Assembly (NCBI RefSeq): GCF_037976825.1
Contig: NZ_CP150269.1
Span: 6,586,001-6,650,000, forward strand
Direction of reading: 5' to 3'
Length of the DNA: 64,000 nt
From: Paenibacillus sp. FSL K6-1330
GTDB lineage: Bacteria; Bacillota; Bacilli; Paenibacillales; Paenibacillaceae
Of this stretch, positions 8,832 through 16,843 are shown piece by piece. Made by a program: the position numbers and the translations under genes. Within the stretch, counting starts at the first letter, position 1, and each line of letters starts with the position of its first letter. Under the pieces are notes generated by a model. It had not been told where the DNA came from and made no database searches. It saw only the letters and a program-made list of their open reading frames with translations.

Positions 8832-9736
8832 TGAGAATCACGAGTGGCGATATACTCCGGTCTTGGCTTCTGGCCCGAATACGGCTGCTTGACCTTGTTC
8901 TCCACGCTGTTATAAACCATGAAAATATTGCTGCGCGGCATCGGCGTAATGTTACTGTTCGAACCGTGCATAATGTTGCAGTCAAAAATCACGATTGAGC
9001 CCGCTTTGCCAACCGGCGTGTCGATACCGCCTTTCTTCACCATGCTTGTCAGGCTGTCATGATCCGGAACACCGTACTCCTGCTTACGCAGGGAATCCTT
9101 GAAGTGATCCTCCGGCGTTTGGCCGATGCAGGCCACGAATTCCTTATGCGACCCCGGCACAACCATAAGCGGTCCGTTATAAGGGTAGTTATCCTCCAGG
9201 GCAATGGAGCAGCTCAACGCTCTCATGCGTGGCATGCCATCCTCGACATGCCACGTTTCGAAATCGGAGTGCCAATAGAACTCCTTGCCCGTAAAGCCCG
9301 GCTTGTAATTAATTCGGGATTGATGGATATACGTCTCGCCTCCCAAGAGGTATTCCATAATCGCCAGGAGTCTCGGATGCTGGGATAGCTTCTTGAACAC
9401 TTCATGGCTCTCATGCACCGCGAATACCGACCGCACTTCATTCCCGCCCGGCTCCCGGATCACTTCATCCTTGTCCGATTCTCTTGCCGTTACCTGCAAA
9501 CTGCGGGCTTCCGCCTGATATTTCGACAGCTCCTCTCGACCAAAAAAGTCTTCCAGGAATAAATATCCGTTGCGCTCATAGAAGTCGGATTGCTCCTGCG
9601 TTAACGCTGCATCCGGACTCCATTCGGAATGAACGACAGGATCCTGTCTCTTTAGGATTCGGGGCTCCGCATGCACTCTTGAAGGATAAACGTCCAGTTC
9701 TTTTTCCTGAAGGGCCGACACATGATTATTACTCAT
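8828..9736 (-). CDS. ectD: Ectoine hydroxylase
   Basis: Fe(II)/2-oxoglutarate-dependent dioxygenase that converts ectoine to 5-hydroxyectoine. 302 residues, the usual length. The family signature lies at about 154-172 (FYWHSDFETWHVEDGMPRM); iron ligands are H156, D158 and H257 (CNIMHGSNSN). The loop LMVVPGSHKEF is also typical. The ATG at 9736 is preceded by AAGGAGATGAT, which overlaps the end of ectC. EctD makes this a hydroxyectoine producer, which usually adds desiccation and heat protection. Cytoplasmic; final biosynthetic enzyme in the operon and translationally coupled to the downstream UPF0316 gene. Confidence 0.95.
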   Translation of the reverse strand: MSNNHVSALQEKELDVYPSRVHAEPRILKRQDPVVHSEWSPDAALTQEQSDFYERNGYLFLEDFFGREELSKYQAEARSLQVTARESDKDEVIREPGGNEVRSVFAVHESHEVFKKLSQHPRLLAIMEYLLGGETYIHQSRINYKPGFTGKEFYWHSDFETWHVEDGMPRMRALSCSIALEDNYPYNGPLMVVPGSHKEFVACIGQTPEDHFKDSLRKQEYGVPDHDSLTSMVKKGGIDTPVGKAGSIVIFDCNIMHGSNSNITPMPRSNIFMVYNSVENKVKQPYSGQKPRPEYIATRDSQ

Positions 9737-9750
9737 CGCATATCATCTCC

Positions 9751-10143
9751 TTAATCTGAAATTGGGGCGAGCAGCGGGTAGGTTCCTTCCTCATCGTGAA
9801 CTTCAGCACCGGTAAGCGGCGGATTGAATACGCAGACCATCCGCATCTGCGAACGGGCTCTCAAATAATGCTTCTCATGACCGTCCAGCGCGTACATCAT
9901 CCCTGGGGATATCGGGTAGGTTTCACCCCCGATAACCTCGATCTCCCCCTCCCCTTCGATGCAATACACGGCTTCGACGTGGTTTTTGTACCAGATCAGC
10001 GTCTCCGTTCCGGCCTTGATGAGGGTATCATTGAGAGAGAAACCCATGCCGTCCTTGGTGAGCAGCAGCCTTCTCGAATTCCATGTCTTGGTATCGATAT
10101 CGTCCTTGGTATCCACGATCTCTTCCAAATGTTTAACAATCAT
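9751..10143 (-). CDS. ectC: Ectoine synthase
   Basis: Cupin-fold cyclase that condenses N-gamma-acetyl-L-2,4-diaminobutyrate to ectoine. 130 residues, full length. From memory, the iron ligands reported for Paenibacillus lautus EctC are a Glu, a Tyr and a His at positions matching E57 (NHVEAVYC), Y84 (GMMYALDGHEKH) and H92 here. Conserved features also include TWNSRRLLL and the C-terminal FNPPLTG. The ATG overlaps the ectB stop by 4 nt (ATGA). It lies third in ectABCD order. Confidence 0.97.
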   Translation of the reverse strand: MIVKHLEEIVDTKDDIDTKTWNSRRLLLTKDGMGFSLNDTLIKAGTETLIWYKNHVEAVYCIEGEGEIEVIGGETYPISPGMMYALDGHEKHYLRARSQMRMVCVFNPPLTGAEVHDEEGTYPLLAPISD

Positions 10144-11432
10144 GACAACCTCTCCTCTGCAGCTAATTGTTTCATACTGTTCTCAAATATCCCCAATCCC
10201 TGTGTCAATGTGTTCATTTCAATCGTCAGCGGCGGCATCAGCTTTGCCACTTCGCTGTGCGGACCCGACGTTTCCATAATCAATCCTTGCTCGAAAGCGA
10301 TCTCGGACAGTCTGCTTGCAAGTTCCGGCTTATCAAAAGCAACCCCCTGAATCATGCCTCTGCCGCGAATATCGCCGACGAGCTTAGGGTAATCCTTCAC
10401 AACGCCTTCCAATGATTGGCGAATCCGATTCTCCCTAATGCCGATATCGAGCTGAAAATCTTTCGTTTTCCAATAATTCAGCGCTTCGGCCGCGGCCACG
10501 AATCCGAGATTATTGCCCCGGAAGGTACCGTTGTGCTCCCCCGGCTCCCATATATCGATCTCCGGCTTGATCAGCGTAATCGCCATCGGCAAGCCAAAGC
10601 CGCCAATCGATTTCGAGAGACATACGATATCCGGCTCAATGTCGGCATCATCAAAACTAAAGAACGGCCCGGTTCTGCCGCAGCCCATCTGGATATCATC
10701 CAAAATAAGCAGCATCCCCTTATCCTTACAGATGCGTGTCAGCTTTTGCAGCCATTCCCGGCTGGCGGCGTTTAATCCGCCTTCCCCCTGCACCGCCTCG
10801 ACGATCACCGCAGCCGGAAGCGGAATGCCGCTTCCCGGATCATCCAGAAGCTTCTCCATATATGCCATCGTATCCACGTCATCGCCAAAGTAACCGTCAT
10901 AAGGCATAAATACCGAATGGCTCAGATCCACGCCTGCGCCTTGGCGTTTGAAGGAATTGCCGGTAACCGCCAGCGATCCCAGCGACATGCCATGAAAGGC
11001 ATTCGTGAAGCATAGAACGGTGCTGCGCCCCGTCACTTTGCGGGCGATTTTGAGCGCTGCCTCTACGGCATTCGTTCCGGTCGGACCGGGAAACATCACT
11101 TTGTGATCCCACCCGCGCGGCTTCAGGATGACTTCCTGAAATCGGGTCAGAAACGTTTCCTTTGCATCCGTAGCCATATCCAGACTATGCGTGACGCCGT
11201 CCCTCAGAATGTAGTCGACCAGTTTCTCGCGAATCTTCTCATTGTTATGTCCGTAATTTAAAGCACCGGCTCCCGCAAAAAAATCAATGTATTCATTGCC
11301 CTGCGTATCCCACAGCTTCGCATTCCGTGCCTTGTCGAAAACGGTCTGAAAGCTCCGGCAATAACTTCTTACTTCCGATTCCAGCTTGTTAAACACAGTA
11401 AGCTTCGGTTTCTCCATGACTTGGTTGTCCAT
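10140..11432 (-). CDS. ectB: L-2,4-diaminobutyrate:2-oxoglutarate aminotransferase
   Basis: PLP-dependent class III aminotransferase that makes L-2,4-diaminobutyrate from aspartate semialdehyde, the first committed step of ectoine synthesis. About 430 residues. Recognisable elements: FNKLESEVRSYCRSF near the start, the substrate/PLP loop PGPTGTNAVEAALK, LILDDIQMGCGRTG, and the PLP lysine in CLSKSIGGFG. The open frame extends upstream into ectA, but GGAGGGAACT six bases before the ATG at 11432 marks the start. It is separated from ectA by 16 bases and overlaps ectC by 4. Confidence 0.96.
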   Translation of the reverse strand: MDNQVMEKPKLTVFNKLESEVRSYCRSFQTVFDKARNAKLWDTQGNEYIDFFAGAGALNYGHNNEKIREKLVDYILRDGVTHSLDMATDAKETFLTRFQEVILKPRGWDHKVMFPGPTGTNAVEAALKIARKVTGRSTVLCFTNAFHGMSLGSLAVTGNSFKRQGAGVDLSHSVFMPYDGYFGDDVDTMAYMEKLLDDPGSGIPLPAAVIVEAVQGEGGLNAASREWLQKLTRICKDKGMLLILDDIQMGCGRTGPFFSFDDADIEPDIVCLSKSIGGFGLPMAITLIKPEIDIWEPGEHNGTFRGNNLGFVAAAEALNYWKTKDFQLDIGIRENRIRQSLEGVVKDYPKLVGDIRGRGMIQGVAFDKPELASRLSEIAFEQGLIMETSGPHSEVAKLMPPLTIEMNTLTQGLGIFENSMKQLAAEERLS

Positions 11433-11448
11433 AGTTCCCTCCATTTGT

Positions 11449-11961
11449 TTAAATGTCATTGAAAAAGGGGCCAATCACGAATAACGGCTCATCTTCATGA
11501 GATGTCCCATCAGGGAACATCTCTGCTCCATAACCTACGGTTACGGTGCTGGGAATGGATTTCTCCTCGGCATAACCGAGAAACAAACGACGGGACGCCA
11601 TGTTGCTCGGCGATACCGTAGCTTCAATATAACGGACACCATGGCATGCCTTCTGATTCATGAGACCTGTCAGCATCGCCTTGGCAATGCCTTGCCTCCG
11701 ATGCGAATTAGCAACGGCCACTTGCCATACGAACAGCGTCTCCGGATTACGAGGAGAACGGAAGGCGGAAATAAAACCGATGATATCTCCTTCATGCTCG
11801 GCGATCATGCAGGTATCATGGAAGTAATCTCCAAGCAGCATGTAACAATAAGGGGAGTTCAGATCAAGCGATCCGGTGTCGCGTATGAGCTCCCACACCC
11901 GGGTGCCATCCCGTGCTTCCGGTCTTCGGTAAACAATTTCGGTTTCGGTATCCACAGCCAT
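11449..11961 (-). CDS. ectA: L-2,4-diaminobutyrate N-gamma-acetyltransferase
   Basis: GNAT-fold enzyme that acetylates diaminobutyrate for EctC. About 170 residues. Motifs: YRRPEARDGTRVWELIRDTG, LDLNSPYCYMLLGDYF, and the acetyl-CoA loop VANSHRRQGIAKAM. Three in-frame starts exist: GTG 11973, ATG 11970 and ATG 11961. AGAGGTGAT sits nine bases before 11961, and the first two would overlap that site, so I choose 11961. It follows the ABC transporter ATPase gene by 24 bases, showing that uptake and synthesis genes form one transcript. Confidence 0.95.
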   Translation of the reverse strand: MAVDTETEIVYRRPEARDGTRVWELIRDTGSLDLNSPYCYMLLGDYFHDTCMIAEHEGDIIGFISAFRSPRNPETLFVWQVAVANSHRRQGIAKAMLTGLMNQKACHGVRYIEATVSPSNMASRRLFLGYAEEKSIPSTVTVGYGAEMFPDGTSHEDEPLFVIGPFFNDI

Positions 11962-11985
11962 TCTATACATCACCTCTTTCCAGAA

Positions 11986-12837
11986 CTAATTTCCGTTGGA
12001 ACGGAATCGCTGCAGGAAGCTCTGCAGTCGCTCGCTCTGGGGATTATCGAATATCTCCTCCGGCGTGCCCTGCTCAACGATCCTTCCATCGGCTCCGAAT
12101 ATGACCCGATCCGCGATTTCCTTCGCAAAATCCATCTCATGCGTAATCAGCATCATGGCCATTTCGCCTTCATCCGCGATTTCCCGAATGACCTCCAGCA
12201 CCTCGCCGACCAGCTCCGGATCAAGAGCCGAGGTGACCTCGTCAAACACCATTACCTTCGGCCGCATGACCAGCGCTCTGGCGATGGCAACCCGCTGCTT
12301 CTGCCCCCCGGACAGATTGGACGGATACATCTTCAGCTTGTCGGCCAAACCGACCTTGCTTAGCATGGAGACGGCCCGCTCCTCCGCCTCTTCCTTGGAT
12401 AAACCCAGCACCTTACGCGGGGCCTCCGTCACATTGCGAAGTACATTCATGTGCGGGAACAGATTAAAATGCTGGAAGATCATGCCGACGTTGCATCGCA
12501 TCCGGTGCAAATGCTTTTCGCTGGCCCGAACCAGCTTCCCTTTCTCTTCCATATGCCAGAGCAGCTCGCCATCAACCTCGATGGTTCCTTCGGTGGGTTC
12601 TTCCAGCGTCATCAGCATCCGGCCCATTGTCGTTTTGCCCGATCCGCTTGGACCGATCACAGCCACCTTTTCTCCAGGCTGCATCTCCAGATCGATGCCT
12701 TTAAGCACCTGGAGATCACCAAACGACTTGGTCACGCCCGTATATTTCACAATCGGCTTGGTACCCGTAGCGGGATTGTTCCCCTGCTGCGGTACCTTCG
12801 AAGCTTCCGCTTGCTCATCGATCACAACGGCATTCAA
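11986..12837 (-). CDS. ehuA: Ectoine/polar amino-acid ABC transporter ATP-binding protein
   Basis: ATPase of the import system encoded with ehuB, ehuC and ehuD. Walker A is GPSGSGKTTMG, the signature is LSGGQKQRVAIARAL, Walker B is KVMVFDEVTSALDPE, and the H-loop is LITHEMDFAKE. The frame opens at 12861 inside ehuD, but AAAGGAGGG lies six bases upstream of a TTG at 12837, giving 283 residues. A hydrophilic N-terminal tail of about 30 residues precedes the ATPase domain, which is unusual for this group. Placement before ectA suggests recovery of leaked or external ectoine, linked to its synthesis. Confidence 0.9.
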   Translation of the reverse strand: MNAVVIDEQAEASKVPQQGNNPATGTKPIVKYTGVTKSFGDLQVLKGIDLEMQPGEKVAVIGPSGSGKTTMGRMLMTLEEPTEGTIEVDGELLWHMEEKGKLVRASEKHLHRMRCNVGMIFQHFNLFPHMNVLRNVTEAPRKVLGLSKEEAEERAVSMLSKVGLADKLKMYPSNLSGGQKQRVAIARALVMRPKVMVFDEVTSALDPELVGEVLEVIREIADEGEMAMMLITHEMDFAKEIADRVIFGADGRIVEQGTPEEIFDNPQSERLQSFLQRFRSNGN

Positions 12838-12850
12838 TAGACTCCCTCCT

Positions 12851-13513
12851 TTATTTTCCACGCTGCAGATTCAAACGTTTTTCCAGCCTTTGCACAAGCA
12901 AAGATGCGATATAACTGATGATCAGGAACAGAATCCCGACCAGCGTATACGGCTCAAATGCACGGAACGACTGCGACACGATATTTTTGGCCGTCAGCAT
13001 CATCTCCACCAGCGTGATGGCGCATAGAATCGGCGTTTCTTTAAACATGACAATTAAATAATTGCCCAGTACCGGAATGATTGGCGGCACCGCTTGCGGC
13101 AGGATAATACTTCGCCAGGTTTTAGCTTTCGTGTAATTCAGTGCTGTGGCAGCCTCCCATTGCCCCTTCGGCACTCCCTCGATTCCGGAACGGTACACCT
13201 CGGACAGATAGGTGCTGTAATGCAGCCCGAGACCGATGACCCCGGCATAGAAGGCCGGAATGGAAATTCCCGTTAGGAGCGGCAGACTGTAATACAGGAA
13301 GAAGACCTGAACCAGCAGCGGTGTATTGCGAATAAATTCAATGATTCCTTTGGTTATAAGCGACAACAGCTTAAATCGGCTCCGCGTCGCAAAGGCAAGC
13401 AGCAATCCGATGATTAATGCCACCACGAAAGCGCAGATCGTCACCCATACCGTCATCTTTAACGCACTCAAGAGCTGCGGCAGGATATCCCACACATAGT
13501 TCCAGTCCCACAT
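12851..13513 (-). CDS. ehuD: Ectoine ABC transporter permease
   Basis: Inner-membrane permease of the His/Glu/Gln/Arg family, about 220 residues with five or so hydrophobic segments (for example TVWVTICAFVVALIIGLLLAF). The EAA-type loop that contacts the ATPase is visible as GQWEAATALNYTKAKTWRSI. The frame opens upstream, but GGGGAGG followed seven bases later by ATG 13513 sets the start. It follows ehuC with a 2-base gap. The assignment to ectoine rests mostly on the binding protein and operon context. Confidence 0.88.
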   Translation of the reverse strand: MWDWNYVWDILPQLLSALKMTVWVTICAFVVALIIGLLLAFATRSRFKLLSLITKGIIEFIRNTPLLVQVFFLYYSLPLLTGISIPAFYAGVIGLGLHYSTYLSEVYRSGIEGVPKGQWEAATALNYTKAKTWRSIILPQAVPPIIPVLGNYLIVMFKETPILCAITLVEMMLTAKNIVSQSFRAFEPYTLVGILFLIISYIASLLVQRLEKRLNLQRGK

Positions 13514-13515
13514 GT

Positions 13516-14169
13516 CTATAACCTCCCCGCTGTCCATTTACGCTCCAGCAGTCGAACTGCCAGCGATACGAGCGTAGCAATGACAAAATACATGAGGAGC
13601 AGCAGTACCAGAATCTCGGTCGTCCAGGAGATGTAATTGTTGCGGAGCACCATCGCCTGATACGTCAAATCCGCCATGGTGATGAAATAAACCAATGAGG
13701 TGGATTTGATGAGTTCCACAAGCTGATTCCCGAAAGGGGGAAGCATTCGCAAGGAAGCTTGAGGCAATATCACATTCAACAGCCTTTGCCAAGGCTTCAG
13801 ATTAAGCGCTAAAGCGGCCTCCCACTGTCCTTTCGGAACGGCCAGCACAGCGCTTCGGACGATCTCCGAGCCGTATGCGCCGAAGTTTAGCCCGATCGCA
13901 AGGATGGCCGCCAACATTTTCGGCAGCTCGATGCCGATGAACGGAAGAGCGAAATACAACCAAAACAGCTGCACCAGCAAGGAGGTTCCCCGAAAGACTT
14001 CCACGTACACGGCTGTCAATGTGCGAATGATCCACAGCTTCGACAGTCGGCATAACCCGGCTGCAAAGGACATCACGACCGCAAGGATGGCTGAAAAGAA
14101 AGCTACCACAATCGTGATCTCCGCCCCTTTTAGCAGCGTAGGGAGAAAATCAATCCACGAATTCGGCAT
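13516..14169 (-). CDS. ehuC: Ectoine ABC transporter permease
   Basis: Second permease of the importer, 217 residues, with about five membrane segments (ITIVVAFFSAILAVVMSFAA at the start). EAA loop: GQWEAALALNLKPWQRLLNV. Homologous to the EhuD-type permease that follows. The ATG is one base after the ehuB stop (TAG-T-ATG), a coupled arrangement. Typical binding-protein-dependent amino-acid permease; substrate inferred from ehuB. Confidence 0.88.
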   Translation of the reverse strand: MPNSWIDFLPTLLKGAEITIVVAFFSAILAVVMSFAAGLCRLSKLWIIRTLTAVYVEVFRGTSLLVQLFWLYFALPFIGIELPKMLAAILAIGLNFGAYGSEIVRSAVLAVPKGQWEAALALNLKPWQRLLNVILPQASLRMLPPFGNQLVELIKSTSLVYFITMADLTYQAMVLRNNYISWTTEILVLLLLMYFVIATLVSLAVRLLERKWTAGRL

Positions 14170-14170
14170 A

Positions 14171-15058
14171 CTATTCCCCGCAAAGCGCAGCAGCCGTCAT
14201 TTCACCCGGAAGCTCTTCTTCTGTGAATCCGAACTTCTGCAGAATTTCCAGCAGCTCGCCCGATTCCTTCATTTTTTGCAGCTCCGCATTATAAGCCTCC
14301 TGGAACTCGGTATCCGCTTGGCGGAACGCCGTAGCTCCATAACCCCGAACGCTTTCTCCATCGATGACCGGCTGCTCGAAATCAGTTACACGTTCGATGT
14401 TGTCATCACTAGCCGAATCCAGCATCGCCTGCAGAGAGGGTCCCGTCATGGTAATCGCCTGTACCCGGTCTGCCTGAAGGGCGCTAATAGCCGAGGCCTG
14501 GTCGGGGACCTGTATGATCCGGTCTGAAGGAATACCGGACTTCTCCATATAGCCGATTTCAACCGCGCCTGTCATGACGGCGACCTTAGCCTGGTCATGA
14601 TTAGCAATATCCTCATAACTTCCGAGTTCCATCGGATTCCCTTGCTTCACCGCAATGGCTTCCCCGATGCTGTACTCCGGATTGGCAAACAATACGGCGG
14701 AGCAGCGGTCCGGATTAATGAACATGCCTGCGGTGATTAGATCAAACCGCTCGGCCTGCAGTCCGGCAACCAGTGAACCGAATTCCGTCAGCTCTCCCCT
14801 CATTTCCTTGATGCCAAGCCGCTCCAGAATAACCCGAGCAATCTCAACGGCTTCTCCCGTCAGCTCCCCGTTGGCCTCTTTATAGGCATAAGGCTTCTCA
14901 TTCGCAAAACCTACGGTGATATACCCTTGCTCCATGGCGCGATCCAGTGTACTCCCTTTGTCACCGCAAGCCGCAAGCAATACCACCATAGTCACTGATA
15001 ACATCAGCACAAGCACTCTCTTCAAAACCTTCCACAACCTTTCGTTATGACTTTGCAA
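14171..15058 (-). CDS. ehuB: Ectoine/hydroxyectoine-binding lipoprotein
   Basis: Extracytoplasmic solute-binding protein. It has a lipoprotein signal: a basic start, a hydrophobic stretch and lipobox LLAAC with the lipidated cysteine at residue 31. The mature part follows the EhuB pattern I recall: YITVGFANEKPYAYK, LTGEAVEIARVILERLG, LTEFGSLVAGLQAERFDLI and GMFINPDRC. The start is uncertain. TTG 15058 has AAGGA almost touching it. A GTG at 15016 has GGAAGG at better spacing but leaves few positive charges before the signal core. It is the first gene of the operon, behind a c-di-AMP riboswitch leader. Confidence 0.88.
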   Translation of the reverse strand: MQSHNERLWKVLKRVLVLMLSVTMVVLLAACGDKGSTLDRAMEQGYITVGFANEKPYAYKEANGELTGEAVEIARVILERLGIKEMRGELTEFGSLVAGLQAERFDLITAGMFINPDRCSAVLFANPEYSIGEAIAVKQGNPMELGSYEDIANHDQAKVAVMTGAVEIGYMEKSGIPSDRIIQVPDQASAISALQADRVQAITMTGPSLQAMLDSASDDNIERVTDFEQPVIDGESVRGYGATAFRQADTEFQEAYNAELQKMKESGELLEILQKFGFTEEELPGEMTAAALCGE

Positions 15059-15090
15059 TCCTTACAAAATGGCATGTTGAAATTACCCTT

Positions 15091-15108
15091 GTTAACGCAT
15101 ATGTTAAC
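15091..15108. promoter_or_regulatory. Palindrome in the ehu-ect leader (candidate operator)
   Basis: GTTAACGCATATGTTAAC: two GTTAAC arms around a six-base centre, 33 bases upstream of the TTG of ehuB. No promoter hexamers flank it convincingly. It could bind a repressor, mark a secondary promoter or be chance; the arms are self-palindromic, which lowers its value as evidence. Confidence 0.35.
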
Positions 15109-15315
15109 TTGGATATAAGGACATTCAGACACCTTGCACGGGTCGGGGCTTCAGGGAAGATGATTCATCCATCTCCTTGCACGCTTAAACCCAATGCCAT
15201 CCGACTGATTCAATTGGTTAAACATTTGCAGGCCTTGCCCCTCCTCTTTAGCAGAATACAAAAAGACCACCAAACAGGGGATTTAGACATAGCTCCGCCA
15301 GCAGGGGGTCAAAAA

Positions 15316-15351
15316 ATAGAGAAAAGGCCCCTAAGAGAATCAAGGGCCTTT
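15316..15351 (-). terminator. Riboswitch-controlled terminator before ehuB
   Basis: Stem AAAGGCCC (15323-15330) / GGGCCTTT (15344-15351), followed on the minus strand by TCTCTATTTTTT. It lies directly downstream of the c-di-AMP aptamer and about 260 bases upstream of ehuB, the expected layout of a transcription-terminating riboswitch. Confidence 0.85.
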
Positions 15352-15359
15352 GTTATGAA

Positions 15360-15512
15360 CATCCATTATGTATGCAAGACCCATCCACTGCTGACGAGGT
15401 TAGCTGACGGACTCGGGTAAGATGGTACCCTACACTCATGATTCCAAGTGACTCGCCCCTGGTGAAACTGGTTCCCCCGCTTTCCGGAAAATGTATGCCG
15501 GAAACTAAGCGT
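15360..15512 (-). promoter_or_regulatory. c-di-AMP riboswitch (ydaO/yuaA type)
   Basis: Read on the minus strand, this RNA has the conserved blocks of the ydaO motif in order. These are a first hairpin closed by CGCTT and AAGCG, then GGGGGAACCA, GGGGCGAGTC, TGTAGGGTA and the hallmark CCGTCAGCTAACCTCGTCAGC split over 15382-15404. The aptamer begins at the predicted transcription start and ends just before an intrinsic terminator. Members of this class bind cyclic di-AMP and usually switch expression off when the ligand is abundant. Here it would control import and synthesis of the osmolyte ectoine. The 3' boundary is approximate. Confidence 0.92.
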
Positions 15513-15518
15513 GTGTCC

Positions 15519-15547
15519 ATGATAAAGGGAAGTTTAGGAAAAGTCAA
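15519..15547 (-). promoter_or_regulatory. SigA-type promoter of the ehu-ect operon
   Basis: On the minus strand TTGACT (15547-15542), a 17-base spacer, and TATCAT (15524-15519). Initiation about seven bases downstream (near 15512) coincides with the first paired bases of the riboswitch aptamer. Confidence 0.85.
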
Positions 15548-15912
15548 ACCCCTTAAACCGCTTTTTCTGGAAATTCACACGCAGAAATGCCATTCTTCCG
15601 GGGTGTATGACAAGCTAGAAAAATGCCTCATTCAAGCTTGTCCACCTACAACATAGGAATTTTATCCCAGACCAATTTTTCGCTATATAGCAGGCGTTTG
15701 CCATGCCTCCCTTACTCGTTCATGTGATGGATAGTTTATGCCATGAATTAGACCAAAACAGTGGAAAGCTTCTACAACTCCATCTGAACCAAAAAAAATT
15801 TTTGATTATCCATTAAAAACCCATTATGACTCATTTACTTCTAGTTACGGGAGCGCTGGTGCCAGCATCATATATTAACCGCCGATAAGTGTCGGGATTT
15901 TTGGTCCATGGA
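15548..15912. other. Gene-free region upstream of the ehu-ect promoter
   Basis: About 360 bases between the promoter and the dehydrogenase stop codon. A 72-codon rightward frame overlaps the promoter and riboswitch on the opposite strand and is not credible. A short CCGA/TCGG hairpin near 15886-15899 followed by GATTTTTGG is too weak to call. I see no further RNA or gene. Confidence 0.5.
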
Positions 15913-16656
15913 TTATACGGCTGTATATCCGCCATCCACCAGTAAGCTTGTGCCTGTAATGAAGGACGCATCTTCACTGGCAAGGAACAACACGGCTTTG
16001 GCTACTTCTTCCGGCTGTCCCAAGCGGCCCATCGGATGAAGGCCGACCAGGTGCTCGGTGATCGCTTCCGTTCTTCCCTTAATAAGCGGAGTATCGATGT
16101 ATCCCGGGCATACGGCATTGACCCGGATCCCTTTTGGAGCATAATCCGCGCCCATCGACTGGGTTAACAGCTTAACGCCTCCCTTAGCGGAAGCATAAGC
16201 GGTAACACCCGCTTTTCCGACATGGCTATGGATCGAGCCGCAGTTTACGATCGCCCCTCCGGTTCCTTGGGATAACATCTGTTGGATTACATATTTATCA
16301 CACAGGAACACCCCTGTAAGATTAATATCAATCGTCTTTTGCCAGTTGTCCATCGACAACTGATCAGCAGGGGCATCATGAGCAATGCCTGCATTGGCGA
16401 ACAATACATCGACACGGCCAAAATGCTCAACCGTCTGCTTCACCATATTTGCAACTTCCTGTTCTTGGGTCACATCCGTCTTAACGAACAGCGTTTCAAA
16501 GCCTGCGCCTCTTAATTCATCCGAAACAGCCTGTCCCCGGTCCGAATAATCTGCAATAACAACCTTGGCTCCCTCTTCTACAAAAAGCCTTACTGCTGCT
16601 TCGCCGATCCCGCTGGCGCCTCCCGTCACAATGACAACCTTGGATTCAAATTTCAT
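15913..16656 (-). CDS. Short-chain dehydrogenase/reductase (glucose-1-dehydrogenase-like)
   Basis: Classical SDR of 247 residues that uses NAD(P)H to oxidise or reduce an alcohol/ketone. The cofactor motif is TGGASGIGEA near residue 12; NAG appears in LFANAGIAHD; the catalytic Ser lies in VNCGSIHSHVG and the YxxxK pair in YASAKGG. C-terminal GTSLLVDGGYTAV is typical. The frame opens upstream at 16740, but TAGGAGTGG eight to ten bases before ATG 16656 sets the start. The substrate cannot be told from sequence. Monocistronic as far as seen. Confidence 0.92.
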   Translation of the reverse strand: MKFESKVVIVTGGASGIGEAAVRLFVEEGAKVVIADYSDRGQAVSDELRGAGFETLFVKTDVTQEQEVANMVKQTVEHFGRVDVLFANAGIAHDAPADQLSMDNWQKTIDINLTGVFLCDKYVIQQMLSQGTGGAIVNCGSIHSHVGKAGVTAYASAKGGVKLLTQSMGADYAPKGIRVNAVCPGYIDTPLIKGRTEAITEHLVGLHPMGRLGQPEEVAKAVLFLASEDASFITGTSLLVDGGYTAV

Positions 16657-16843
16657 TTGTCGACCACTCCTATATTGTGAATTCATCATATCGATTCCAT
16701 ATTCATGTAGAGTTAACATATTCCAGGCATGATATTCCACAAGCCCCTGTTTCTTTCATGAACAACATCCTATCGAATAACGGCATATGGACGCTCACAA
16801 CTTAATATTCGCCGCATCCTAACCTTATCCAGCCTGTCCATTG

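Noticed and set aside
15438..15656. 72-codon rightward frame
   Set aside because: Lies antisense to the riboswitch and promoter of the ehu-ect operon; no ribosome binding site.
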